From Scandinavium sp002470465 (GTDB lineage Bacteria; Pseudomonadota; Gammaproteobacteria; Enterobacterales; Enterobacteriaceae): DNA of 64,000 bases. A program made the translations under genes and the position numbers. This document shows positions 1 through 8,010 of the stretch, piece by piece (within the stretch, counting starts at the first letter, position 1; each line of letters opens with the position of its first letter). The notes below the pieces were generated by a model that saw only the letters and a program-made list of their open reading frames with translations, had not been told where the DNA came from and searched no databases. The stretch covers positions 190,927 to 254,926 of the forward strand of contig NZ_JBFLVD010000012.1 of assembly GCF_040750395.1 (NCBI RefSeq), in the 5' to 3' direction.

Positions 1-401
1 ATACCGGAAAGTGCCACCGCATCGGTCGGCGACAGCACGGCTGCCAGCGCAAATGCCGGAATAAGCGGGATACCCGGAACCACCCAGTAAATCAGGAAAC
101 CGATGCCCACCACCGTCACCAGCACTAACGCCAGCGCCAGGCCAAAAATCTCTCGCCCGTGCTCGATAAATTCACGGGTCGGCGTCTTCCAGCCGTCGGC
201 AAACAGCAGCGGTGGAATGAAGAGGACGAGGAAAAGCTCCGGATCAAACTCAACGTGCAGACCAAAGGTTGGCCACGCCAGCGCCGCCCCGATGAAGATT
301 TGCATCAACGGCAGTGGAACCTGGAAGGGCAGAACTCGGGTAACGACCCCGGAGAGAGAGACCACGAGGGTCATAATCAGTATTGTGAAGAATATTTCCA
401 T
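1..401 (-). CDS. yjcE: Na+/H+ antiporter YjcE (CPA1 family), N-terminal part only
   Basis: Predicted inner-membrane monovalent cation/proton antiporter of the CPA1 family. Only the first 133 codons are visible; the gene runs off the left edge of the window. The visible part is a run of hydrophobic segments beginning MEIFFTILIMTLVVS, and ends at the SPTDAVALSG motif, whose Asp lies in the ion-binding region of CPA1 exchangers. The protein is very close to E. coli YjcE as I remember it, and in K-12 the same gene also lies next to ghxP. The ATG at 399-401 is the start because it matches the family N-terminus. Nothing suggests disruption in the visible part. Confidence 0.9.
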   Translation of the reverse strand, partial: MEIFFTILIMTLVVSLSGVVTRVLPFQVPLPLMQIFIGAALAWPTFGLHVEFDPELFLVLFIPPLLFADGWKTPTREFIEHGREIFGLALALVLVTVVGIGFLIYWVVPGIPLIPAFALAAVLSPTDAVALSG

Positions 402-573
402 GCTATCCCTGTTTGCGAAGTCTTAATTCTTGTGCTGTGTCTGATAATACGCCTTCCAGCTTATCGCAAAGCACAACAGGATGTTCCCTAAAATGGTAAA
501 AGTTAAATGATTCATTGAGTTGAATGACATTTTGTGCATTCTTCGTCGCAGATCTTCTGCCCTGTTCTCCTCA

Positions 574-612
574 GAAAAAACAAAAACGGGCGGCCGAAGC
601 CACCCGTTTTGA
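574..612 (-). terminator. Rho-independent terminator of ghxP
   Basis: Reading the minus strand just after the ghxP stop, a GC-rich stem (aaaacgggtgg / ccgcccgtttt, one G-T pair) with a TTCGGC-type loop is followed by a run of T. It lies 17 bases beyond the stop codon and is correctly oriented to end ghxP before yjcE. Confidence 0.8.
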
Positions 613-628
613 CGTGCAGGAAACGGGC

Positions 629-1975
629 TTAAATCGCCCAGCCGCCCGCGTAGAAGGCGACCAGCGCCAGGGCAATCACCACGGTACCGATGTTCAGCTT
701 GCGCCATTCGCCAGAGACAACACGGCCGATAACCAGAGTCGCGAAGCCAATCATAATACCGGTCACGATGTTACAGGTCAGCACGATGAACACCGCAGTG
801 ATCAAGCCCGCCATTGCGTCAACAAAATCGGCGAAGTCGATTTTCGCCACGTTGCTCAGCATCAGCAGACCTACGTACATCAGCGCCGGAGCGGTGGCGT
901 AGGCAGGCACCAGATAGGAGAGCGGAGAGAGGAACAGGATCAGCAGGAACAGCACGCCGACGGTGATCGCCGTCAGGCCAGTTTTGCCGCCCGCCGCCGT
1001 TCCCGCTGCGGATTCGATGTACACCGCCGCAGGCGCTGCGCCCACCAGGCCGGAGAACACGCTGCTCAGGGAGTCAGTGGTCAGTGCTTTACCGCCGTTG
1101 ATAATCTGCCCGTCTTTATCCAGCAGGTTGGCCTGACCGGCTACCGCACGGATAGTGCCCGTGGCATCGAACACGGCGGTCATCACCAGCGCCAGCACGC
1201 TTGGCAGGACGACAGGGTTTAGTGCGCCCATGATATCGAGGCTGCCGATCAGGGAATTACCGTGCTCATCGCTGAGAGAAGGCATAGCGAAGACGCCGGA
1301 GAAGTGCACGCTCGGGTCAAAAATCAGGCCAACAACGGAAACGCCGATAATGGTCAGCAGGATGCCGCCCGGCACTTTCAGCTTTTCAAGACCGATAATG
1401 ACCGCAAGACCGATCAGCGACATGATCACCGGGAAGCTTGCGAAGTGACCTAGCGCCACCGGCAGGCCGTCCAGCGGGTTTTTGATGACCAGACCGACGC
1501 CGTTGGCCGCAATCAGCAGCAGGAACAGGCCGATACCGATACCGGTGCCATGCGCAACGCCCTGCGGCAGGTTGCGCAGGATCCAGCTACGAATGCCGGT
1601 TGCGGAAATAACGGTAAACAGCACGCCCATCAGGAACACGGCACCCAGCGCAACCGGAATGCTGATGTGCTGGCCGAGCACCAGGCTGAATGCGGTAAAC
1701 GCGGTCAGCGAGATGGCGCAGCCAATCGCCAGCGGCAGGTTGGCCCACAGGCCCATCACCAGGGAGCCAACGCCGGCAACCAGGCAGGTCGCCACGAAGA
1801 CGGCCGCCGGCGGGAAGCCTGCTTTTCCAAGCATGCCCGGTACGACAATAACGGAGTAGACCATGGCCAGGAAGGTGGTTAATCCGGCAACGATCTCCTG
1901 GCGAACGGTACTGCCACGAGCTGAAATTTTGAACCAGGCGTCCAGACCGCCGGTACGCGCTGAAGGCGTAGACAT
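629..1975 (-). CDS. ghxP: guanine/hypoxanthine permease GhxP
   Basis: Proton-coupled purine base permease of the NCS2 (AzgA-like) family in the inner membrane, importing guanine and hypoxanthine for salvage. The 448-residue product is made almost entirely of hydrophobic segments, with the family's conserved stretch ESAAGTAAGGKTGLTA near two thirds of its length. It matches E. coli GhxP (YjcD) along its whole length. I start at the ATG at 1973-1975 (MSTPSARTGG), as in the homologue; an in-frame upstream Met at 2032 would add residues with no counterpart. Three PurR-like sites lie upstream (2088-2292), which fits repression when purines are plentiful. A terminator follows the stop. Confidence 0.93.
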   Translation of the reverse strand: MSTPSARTGGLDAWFKISARGSTVRQEIVAGLTTFLAMVYSVIVVPGMLGKAGFPPAAVFVATCLVAGVGSLVMGLWANLPLAIGCAISLTAFTAFSLVLGQHISIPVALGAVFLMGVLFTVISATGIRSWILRNLPQGVAHGTGIGIGLFLLLIAANGVGLVIKNPLDGLPVALGHFASFPVIMSLIGLAVIIGLEKLKVPGGILLTIIGVSVVGLIFDPSVHFSGVFAMPSLSDEHGNSLIGSLDIMGALNPVVLPSVLALVMTAVFDATGTIRAVAGQANLLDKDGQIINGGKALTTDSLSSVFSGLVGAAPAAVYIESAAGTAAGGKTGLTAITVGVLFLLILFLSPLSYLVPAYATAPALMYVGLLMLSNVAKIDFADFVDAMAGLITAVFIVLTCNIVTGIMIGFATLVIGRVVSGEWRKLNIGTVVIALALVAFYAGGWAI

Positions 1976-2367
1976 AGAAAACATCCCCTGAGAGTTTTTA
2001 TCATTCGTCCGTCTGCGTGAGGGACAATCCACTGCCCGCTAAGCGTCATCTCCCTGTGCTACATCGCGGCTAAGGGGAGCCACAAAAAAGCAAACGATTA
2101 ACTCCGCGCAGACAAAAACGGTGTTCAATGTGACCTGCCCTGCGGTTTATCCATGAGAAAGCCAGGGCTGGCAAAAAAGGCAAACGATTATCTGGCTTTT
2201 ACGCTGCCCTTTTCAACTGATGTTTACGTCATTTCGCTAAATTTCGCTTATGACGGCGAAGAAATAGCCAACGTGTGCGCAAACGATATCGTCGGTGCGC
2301 AATCTGGCAACAATTTTACGGCATATTCTTTTCATTTCACCCGGCCATCGGTTTTTATGATGCGTCA
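1976..2367 (-). promoter_or_regulatory. ghxP upstream region with three PurR-like operators
   Basis: This 392-base gap between ghxP and the glutathione transferase holds three copies of a GCAAACGAT core: 2088-2103 (aagcaaacgattaact), 2178-2193 (aggcaaacgattatct) and 2277-2292 (gcgcaaacgatatcgt). The third is close to the PurR consensus ACGCAAACGTTTTCGT. PurR represses purine synthesis and transport genes in enterobacteria, so a role at a purine permease is reasonable. I see no open reading frame of note here and no purine riboswitch fold. The functional claim is inference. Confidence 0.55.
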
Positions 2368-3036
2368 TCAGCCGCCGGGAAAGTCGAGCGGGCCGCCCTG
2401 CTGAATGGCGCGCTGCCAGGCCGGACGTTCTTCAACCCGCTTTTTCCATGCCCTCAGATGAGGCAAATCGCCCTGCCCGCCTCGCGCCAGCAGCGCCATC
2501 GCCGGATAGCTCATCTGAATATCCGCCATGCTCAGCTGTTCGCCGGCAAACCAGGTATTCTGCGCCAGATGCCCTTCAATAAAGGCCGCGTGAGTTGCCA
2601 GCTGCTTGTTAAGGTACGCCTTCTGTACGCCCTGTCCCAAAATTTTCCCGACCGTACGCAGCCCGATGGGCACCGGCGGCTTGCCCAGGCTGCCAAAAAC
2701 CAGCTTCATCAGCAGCATCGGCATCAGCGAGCCCTCGGCGTAATGCAGCCAGAAGCGATACTGAAGCCTCTCCTGTGGACTCTGCGGCTTCAGGCGCTGC
2801 TCCGGATCGTGCGATTCCTGCAGATATTCGAGAATCGCGCCCGACTCGGCGAGGATCATGCCGTCGTCTTCCAGCACTGGTGATTTGCCGAGCGGATGCA
2901 CTTTTTTTAGCGCTTCTGGCGCTAACATCGTCGGTTCGCGCTGGTAGCGCACGATGTGGTAGGGCAGCTCCAGTTCTTCCAGCGCCCAGAGTACGCGCTG
3001 GGAACGCGAAAGATTCAGATGATGCACCGTCAGCAT
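2368..3036 (-). CDS. glutathione S-transferase family protein
   Basis: A 222-residue soluble protein with the two-domain glutathione transferase layout. The N-terminal thioredoxin-like domain (about residues 1-80) contains the SRSQRVLW segment at the glutathione site and the PVLEDDGMILAESGAI stretch with the family's cis-Pro and E-S pair that bind glutathione; the rest is helical. Expected role is conjugation or reduction using glutathione, substrate unknown. It is absent from this place in K-12 as I recall, but Salmonella carries a similar gene near soxR. Its position next to soxRS makes an oxidative or electrophile stress role plausible, which is inference. Its start faces the sraL promoter. 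Confidence 0.85.
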   Translation of the reverse strand: MLTVHHLNLSRSQRVLWALEELELPYHIVRYQREPTMLAPEALKKVHPLGKSPVLEDDGMILAESGAILEYLQESHDPEQRLKPQSPQERLQYRFWLHYAEGSLMPMLLMKLVFGSLGKPPVPIGLRTVGKILGQGVQKAYLNKQLATHAAFIEGHLAQNTWFAGEQLSMADIQMSYPAMALLARGGQGDLPHLRAWKKRVEERPAWQRAIQQGGPLDFPGG

Positions 3037-3155
3037 GGCTGCCTCCTGTCAGTTGTTCAAAATAACTATAGGAACTGTGGCGCAAGGCGGGAAAAATTTC
3101 GGCAAAAAAAAACCCTTCTGACTGGCAAAAAGGGAGCTTAGGCTTAGACTTAAAG

Positions 3156-3304
3156 TGTCAGTACAAACCGGAACCTCCTACCCACTTTTGATCGACTGAG
3201 GCGTACTGATGTCGGGGGAAACCCTCCCGTGTACCAGCGGGATAGAGAGAAAGACAAAGACCGGAAAACAACTAAAGCGCCCATTTGTGGCGCTTTAGTT
3301 TTTT
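3156..3304 (+). ncRNA. sraL: small RNA SraL (RyjA)
   Basis: The gap between soxR and the transferase holds a transcript-like unit on the plus strand. It has a sigma-S-type extended -10 (cttagact, 3143-3150), then sequence I recognise as the start of SraL (aagtgtcagtacaaaccgga), internal hairpins, and a strong terminator at 3270-3306. In E. coli and Salmonella SraL lies in this same place, convergent with soxR, depends on RpoS and binds Hfq; reported targets include tig and rho mRNAs. Its 3' end runs into the last bases of soxR, so each RNA is antisense to the other's tail. Both ends are estimates. Confidence 0.75.
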
Positions 3305-3306
3305 CA
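3270..3306. terminator. bidirectional terminator shared by sraL and soxR
   Basis: A perfect stem (actaaagcgcc / ggcgctttagt) with a short loop is flanked by A on the left and T on the right, so it can end sraL going right and soxR going left. The soxR stop codon (3304-3306) lies inside the T-run. Confidence 0.85.
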
Positions 3307-3765
3307 GTCGTTCTCTTCCGGAAAGTGCGCGCCGGGCCCTTTTTCGCCAAGCATATCGCCGGGGTTACGCAGCGGGCAGTCCCGATGCGAAAGACAGCCG
3401 CAGCCGATACAGCCATCAAGCTGATCGCGCAGTGCGGTCAGAGTATGGATACGTTCATCCAGTTCTTCACGCCATTTTGACGACAGCTGCTTCCAGGCTT
3501 TAGGACTGAGATTGTGTCCTTCCGGCAGGACCCCCAGCGCATCGCTGATGGTCGAGAGCGGAATGCCGATACGCTGAGCAATCTTGATAATCGCCACATA
3601 GCGCAGCACATCGCGGCGGTAGCGCCGCTGGTTGCCGCCGTTACGCGTGCTTTCAATGAGCCCTTTGCTTTCATAGAAATGCAGCGCCGAGACGGCCACG
3701 CCGCTACGTTTTGCCACTTCGCCCGGCGTCAGCAGCGATTTTATGCGGGGAGATTTCTTTTCCAT
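3304..3765 (-). CDS. soxR: redox-sensing transcriptional activator SoxR
   Basis: MerR-family sensor that carries a [2Fe-2S] cluster; when the cluster is oxidised by redox-cycling compounds or nitrosylated by NO, SoxR untwists the soxS promoter and switches it on. The 153-residue product has the MerR winged helix at residues 12-50, a long dimerisation helix, and the cluster cysteines C119, C122, C124 and C130 in the family spacing C-x2-C-x-C-x5-C. Length matches the family. It is divergent from soxS, and the operator lies between them. The stop codon falls inside the terminator shared with sraL. Confidence 0.97.
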   Translation of the reverse strand: MEKKSPRIKSLLTPGEVAKRSGVAVSALHFYESKGLIESTRNGGNQRRYRRDVLRYVAIIKIAQRIGIPLSTISDALGVLPEGHNLSPKAWKQLSSKWREELDERIHTLTALRDQLDGCIGCGCLSHRDCPLRNPGDMLGEKGPGAHFPEEND

Positions 3766-3772
3766 AAAGCAC

Positions 3773-3803
3773 TTTACCTCAAGTTAACTTGAGGAATTAT
3801 ACT
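3773..3803 (+). promoter_or_regulatory. soxS promoter with SoxR operator
   Basis: The -35 TTTACC (3773-3778) and -10 TATACT (3798-3803) are separated by 19 bases, the overlong spacer typical of MerR-family targets. The perfect 18-base palindrome cctcaagttaacttgagg (3777-3794), which starts in the last two bases of the -35 and fills most of the spacer, is the SoxR binding site known from E. coli. Confidence 0.95.
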
Positions 3804-3851
3804 CGCCCGCAGACCAAACGACGAATCGAAAATGTGAGAGAGAGGCTGCTT

Positions 3852-4181
3852 ATGTCCCATCACGACATCATTGAAACCTTGATTGAATGGATTGATGACC
3901 ATATTGATCAACCGCTTAACATTGACGTGGTTGCCAGAAAATCCGGCTATTCGAAGTGGTATTTACAGCGGATGTTCCGCACGGTGATGCACCAGACGCT
4001 GGGGGAATATATTCGTCAGCGCCGGTTACTGATGGCCGCAGAAGCTTTGCGCACCACGAAGCGGCCGATTTTTGATATTGCAATGGATTTGGGTTACGTG
4101 TCTCAGCAGACGTTTTCGCGGGTCTTCCGCCGGGAGTTCGACCGCACCCCGAGCGACTATCGCCATCAGATTTCGGCGTGA
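3852..4181 (+). CDS. soxS: superoxide response regulator SoxS
   Basis: AraC/XylS-family activator of the superoxide regulon (for example sodA, zwf, fumC, micF in E. coli), controlled mainly by its own amount, which SoxR sets. The 109-residue product is a bare DNA-binding domain with two helix-turn-helix units, including VARKSGYSKWYLQRMF and DIAMDLGYVSQQTFSRVFRR. I start at the ATG at 3852 (MSHHDIIE), matching E. coli SoxS; the frame is open further upstream to 3789 but that would cover the promoter. Its last 16 bases overlap the end of pdeC on the other strand. Confidence 0.97.
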   Translation: MSHHDIIETLIEWIDDHIDQPLNIDVVARKSGYSKWYLQRMFRTVMHQTLGEYIRQRRLLMAAEALRTTKRPIFDIAMDLGYVSQQTFSRVFRREFDRTPSDYRHQISA

Positions 4182-5764
4182 ACGGCTTTCGGGTTATCCC
4201 ACGGCGCTGAACCTTGCTGCCACTGAACAAACTCGTGCGGCGGCATGGCTTTCGCAAAGTGCCAGCCCTGACAGAACTGCACCCCACGCTTGAGAAGCCA
4301 GTTAACCTGCTCGGCAGTTTCCACCCCTTCCGCAATGGTTTTCAGCCGCAGGCTTTGCGCCATCTCGATGATGTGTTCGGCAATCAGGTGGCTGGTGCTG
4401 TTGGAGGTGAGCGTGTCGACAAAGGATTTGTCAATTTTCAGGATATCGACGTTCAGGGAATAGAGGTTGTGAAGGTTGGAATAGCCAGTGCCAAAATCAT
4501 CGATCGCCACTTCGTAGCCCGCCTGGCGGAACGCCTGAATGACGGGTGTGGTTTTCGGCACATCAATAAACCCGCGTTCTGTGACCTCAATTTTGATCTG
4601 CTGGGCGCGAACGTGATACTGCTGAGCTTTATCGGAGATCATCGCAATCAGCCGCGAGGAATGGAAATCCGATGCCGAGAGATTAATCGAAACATAGAGT
4701 TGTGGATTGCCTTGCAGGAAATCGCCCAGGTCAATGAACACCGATTCCACCACGTAGTCCGTCACCTGCTCAATTAAGCCCTCTTTTTCTGCCAACGGAA
4801 TAAATTCCGACGGGCTCATTACCGGGCCATCAAAACCAGGCCAGCGAAGTAATGCTTCAGCACCGACGCATTCATTATTTTTGATATCAATAATTGGCTG
4901 ATAATGCAGACATAGCTGTTGTTTATTCAGCGCCCGCTGCAAAAGCCGTTTCGGGGAATTAAAGCGCTGCCGCGAACGGGTCCAGACCAGCAGAATCAGA
5001 ATGCTGCAAATCAGCCCCAGCGGTAATGTCAGTGTCGCCTGGTGGCGCAAATTCTGGTAATAGCGAGAATCTGAAGTCGAAATAATAATAGCAATTGGCC
5101 GACGTTCAGAAAGGGCGATGGTATAAAACCGGCCATCGCGCTGGAAGGCATAATCCGCGTCGCGGATCAGCGGTTTTAATGTTGCCGGGTCAGTATTTTC
5201 ACTGACGGAGAAAAAGGCATTGGTTTTGGTGTCGTATACTCCGAACGTCAGAGTGCTGTCGTCAGAAACAATCTCTCCCCACGAAAGAGGGTTAATGACC
5301 GCCACATAATTCCCTTGCTGCATATAGGTCATTTTGTAACCGGGATAAAACGGAGTATCACGGTAATAATAAATAGCAACGCCAGGGTTGCGTCGGTAAT
5401 CAGGAGCGGGCATCTGCCAGGGTTGATTAGGCCGCACCGTCGTTGAACAGATAAACCGATCGTTTTGCGCGTAAATTAAATCTTCAACATACAGCCGCCC
5501 GCGAATGATATTTAACATCTGCTGTTGATGTTCAGGCGTGCAAATAGCGCCGGTATAACGCTTCGCGGCGTCCTTTGCGAGGTCGGCCTGGCGGATGACG
5601 GATTCGGTTTTATTCAGGGCAATGTGGGCAAACGTCTGGAGCTGGCTATGAGTTTCAGACTCGGCGCGGAGCTGCGAAAACCAAATCGCAAGCATCACCG
5701 GCAGGAGCACGACGATGATCACCCCCAAGCCCCTCAGCACGTTGCTTCGCGCACTCTGATTCAT
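4166..5764 (-). CDS. pdeC: c-di-GMP phosphodiesterase PdeC (CSS-EAL)
   Basis: Inner-membrane enzyme that hydrolyses c-di-GMP to pGpG. The 532-residue protein has a first membrane helix at about residues 11-30, a periplasmic CSS-type sensor domain, a second helix near 240-257, and a cytoplasmic EAL domain. The signature EAL is at 303-305, with downstream DDFGTGYS and EGVET motifs intact, so it should be active. In E. coli PdeC the periplasmic CSS cysteines form a disulfide that keeps it inactive; here the motif reads C106-S-T, and a second Cys is C75. Start is the ATG at 5762-5764 by homology; the frame extends to 5860. It lies downstream of, and in line with, a cyclase gene. Confidence 0.93.
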   Translation of the reverse strand: MNQSARSNVLRGLGVIIVVLLPVMLAIWFSQLRAESETHSQLQTFAHIALNKTESVIRQADLAKDAAKRYTGAICTPEHQQQMLNIIRGRLYVEDLIYAQNDRFICSTTVRPNQPWQMPAPDYRRNPGVAIYYYRDTPFYPGYKMTYMQQGNYVAVINPLSWGEIVSDDSTLTFGVYDTKTNAFFSVSENTDPATLKPLIRDADYAFQRDGRFYTIALSERRPIAIIISTSDSRYYQNLRHQATLTLPLGLICSILILLVWTRSRQRFNSPKRLLQRALNKQQLCLHYQPIIDIKNNECVGAEALLRWPGFDGPVMSPSEFIPLAEKEGLIEQVTDYVVESVFIDLGDFLQGNPQLYVSINLSASDFHSSRLIAMISDKAQQYHVRAQQIKIEVTERGFIDVPKTTPVIQAFRQAGYEVAIDDFGTGYSNLHNLYSLNVDILKIDKSFVDTLTSNSTSHLIAEHIIEMAQSLRLKTIAEGVETAEQVNWLLKRGVQFCQGWHFAKAMPPHEFVQWQQGSAPWDNPKAVHAEI

Positions 5765-6070
5765 ATTCAGCCTGATATCCCTGCATTTTATGTGCCTGAT
5801 ATTCAGGCTGGACGCTTTCTGACAGATGATTACGTTGCATGAATCAATCAACATTAGCAACCGTCTTTTGCCCCCAAAAATCGAATATTGGGTTATGACG
5901 ATAATATTTTTCCGTAAGGCAAACTAAAAGATGTGCCGACGTTTTTATTAATTCAGCTATTTATTAAACATTCATTAAGAATATTGTTTAAAAGTCAGGC
6001 AAAACAGAATTAAGCAAAAATTATTAATGGAAATAGCAGGTACTGAGCAAAATGATGCCCGCTTCCCGGA
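5765..6070. other. AT-rich spacer between the cyclase gene and pdeC
   Basis: This 306-base gap is much richer in A and T than its surroundings. It presumably carries the pdeC promoter and the end of the cyclase transcript, but I can point to no convincing terminator, operator or gene in it. Confidence 0.5.
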
Positions 6071-7465
6071 TTATGAGGTCAGCGAAGCAACCACTGTTTT
6101 ACCGCGTCCGGTACGTTTAGCATCATAAAGTGCGTTATCAACAAGGCTTAATAGCAGCGCGCGTTCATGATTATTTTGCGCCACCGCCAGCGCCCCGGCA
6201 CTGAAAGAGAGGTTGATCGTCACTTCACCGATCGTAAAGGGTTGCGAACAGAGTTGGGCGCGCAGCTTGTCTGTGAACGCAACGGCCAGATCGGTATCAG
6301 ACACGGGAAGCAGTAAAAGGAACTCTTCTCCACCCAACCTACCGAGCCTCGGTGGGCCATCGCACTGCCCGCGGATATGTTCGCAGAAATAAACCAGCAC
6401 GTCGTCGCCTGCGGAATGGCCCCAGCGATCGTTGATTTGCTTAAAGTGATCAAGATCGATCATCAGCATCACAAAATGGGTATCATACTGTTCAGTCTGG
6501 CAATTATCGAGGCAGTGCTGGAGATGATCGAGGATCGCCAATCGGTTATAGCAGCGGGTCAACGCATCGGTGGTCGCCTGAAACGCCAGCAAATTTTCGG
6601 CACGTTTACGCTCGGTAATATCCACACCAATATTCATGATCTCACCATCCGGCAACAGGATATTAGACCACAGCGTGGTAAGCACGACCCCATCACGGCG
6701 GTGCGGATACCATTCGTGCATCTCAAGCGTGGGAGAACAATTGACGGAATCCCTCACTCGTCGTCGCACATCCGGATCAGGGTAAAACAGCGCCAGCGGA
6801 TCGGGCTGGTCATTTAATTCCTCCAGCGTCCAGCCAAATACCCGTTCACACTCGCCGTTCCACAACGTGCAGCGATTATGTTTATCAAACGAATTCATTA
6901 ATACCGGCGCTTTATCAAAAAGCATGCGGTACTGGTTAAGAATATTTTTTAATTCGACGGCGGTACGCTGGCGGGAAATAATTTCCGTCATCGAATCATG
7001 GAGTTTCTCAGCAATGATCTGCGCCACGCTGCGCAAAACGGCGGGCGCTAACAAAGGCTGGTCGAAGGCCAGAAAAAGATAAGCGCGGGCATCGTCCTGC
7101 ATCGGAAATATTCGGCAGAGCACGCCGCATTTTAATTCCTGCGCTAAAGGATTGCCTTCGGAATAAAGCAGCTTGCCGACGTCACGGTGCCAGCATTTTA
7201 CGCGCCACGGCGTCTGATGCTTTCGCAGCGCCGCCAGAAGGCGTTCAGCGCTGTCGCTCGTCAGCCGTTCGCCCTGCACTTCCAGATGGCGTAAATCCTC
7301 TGACTCCAGCATGATCCAGGAGAGGCGTGCGCCAAAGACATCATGGATAAGCAGCAACACATCGGCAAGTGAGCGATGTGCTGAGAGTCCAGGCATAACT
7401 CTGGCCAGCCGGCGCAGGCAAAGTTCTGCATCGTTAATTGCTGCGTGTAGTTTCTCTTTTTTCAT
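6071..7465 (-). CDS. PAS-GGDEF diguanylate cyclase (accessory)
   Basis: Predicted cytoplasmic diguanylate cyclase making c-di-GMP from two GTP. In its 464 residues I see an N-terminal GAF-like region (about 25-160), a PAS domain ending in the characteristic DITERKRAE (about 180-295), and a GGDEF domain with an intact GGEEF active site at 378-382. The product-inhibition motif RxxD expected just before it is missing (the sequence there is CDGPPRLGRL). No membrane helix is evident. Start chosen at the ATG at 7463-7465; a GTG four codons upstream (7477) is possible. It is not at this site in K-12, and lies in the ssb-soxS interval where Salmonella carries SPI-4. It is followed by pdeC, an opposing enzyme. 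Confidence 0.87.
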   Translation of the reverse strand: MKKEKLHAAINDAELCLRRLARVMPGLSAHRSLADVLLLIHDVFGARLSWIMLESEDLRHLEVQGERLTSDSAERLLAALRKHQTPWRVKCWHRDVGKLLYSEGNPLAQELKCGVLCRIFPMQDDARAYLFLAFDQPLLAPAVLRSVAQIIAEKLHDSMTEIISRQRTAVELKNILNQYRMLFDKAPVLMNSFDKHNRCTLWNGECERVFGWTLEELNDQPDPLALFYPDPDVRRRVRDSVNCSPTLEMHEWYPHRRDGVVLTTLWSNILLPDGEIMNIGVDITERKRAENLLAFQATTDALTRCYNRLAILDHLQHCLDNCQTEQYDTHFVMLMIDLDHFKQINDRWGHSAGDDVLVYFCEHIRGQCDGPPRLGRLGGEEFLLLLPVSDTDLAVAFTDKLRAQLCSQPFTIGEVTINLSFSAGALAVAQNNHERALLLSLVDNALYDAKRTGRGKTVVASLTS

Positions 7466-8010
7466 GGCTTCAATCACAGGTTTGTTAGGGGCAAAACCTG
7501 CAATGAATAAATCAGATACTGATTTGCATGATTAAGCACAGGTTAATCATAAATCTGTAAGCCAGAGAGAACAAAAAAACAGTGTGTTGTCTTAAAAGAA
7601 TTACAAAATATTAAAATAGCCAATAAAATCAATAGCTGATTGATTGATCGCAAGTAAAATATATTGTCCAGAAAGCATAAGCCAACTATTTCCCGATGTA
7701 AATATTGTACAACCACTTAACTTTCGTGACAGTTTGCTATCTCACTGATATCTCAGTTAACCCCTTTCAAAACGGGCAAAGAATATATTCTCAATAGCAA
7801 TAAGTCAGAGAACATTTCGGTCGGTGCCACAGAATTTTTTTACCATACCAGTGGCGAATAAAAGAACAAACGTGATATAGTTCACATTATCTTATGAAAC
7901 GTAAAACATCGTTTCATTGTGTTGATCAATGCCTGCCGATAGCCAGAGTGTGATACACCTGATGAGCCACGTCGTGCTATCCCTGGCTTCGTTCTTTGAG
8001 GGTATGTTTC
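7466..8010. other. AT-rich intergenic region with CRP site and inverted repeat
   Basis: A 545-base AT-rich gap between the divergent cyclase gene and yjcB. It contains a good CRP site at 7871-7886 (gtga, 6 bases, tcac), just followed by a perfect 8-base inverted repeat atgaaacg / cgtttcat spaced by 8 bases (about 7893-7916). Nearer yjcB, agccag / ctggct arms around 7940-7990 could fold the leader RNA. I see no further gene. Confidence 0.5.
7871..7886. promoter_or_regulatory. CRP binding site upstream of yjcB
   Basis: The sequence cgtgatatagttcaca fits the CRP consensus half-sites GTGA and TCAC separated by six bases exactly. It lies about 125 bases before yjcB and about 405 before the divergent cyclase gene, so yjcB is the more likely target. 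Regulation by CRP is inferred from the match only. Confidence 0.5.
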
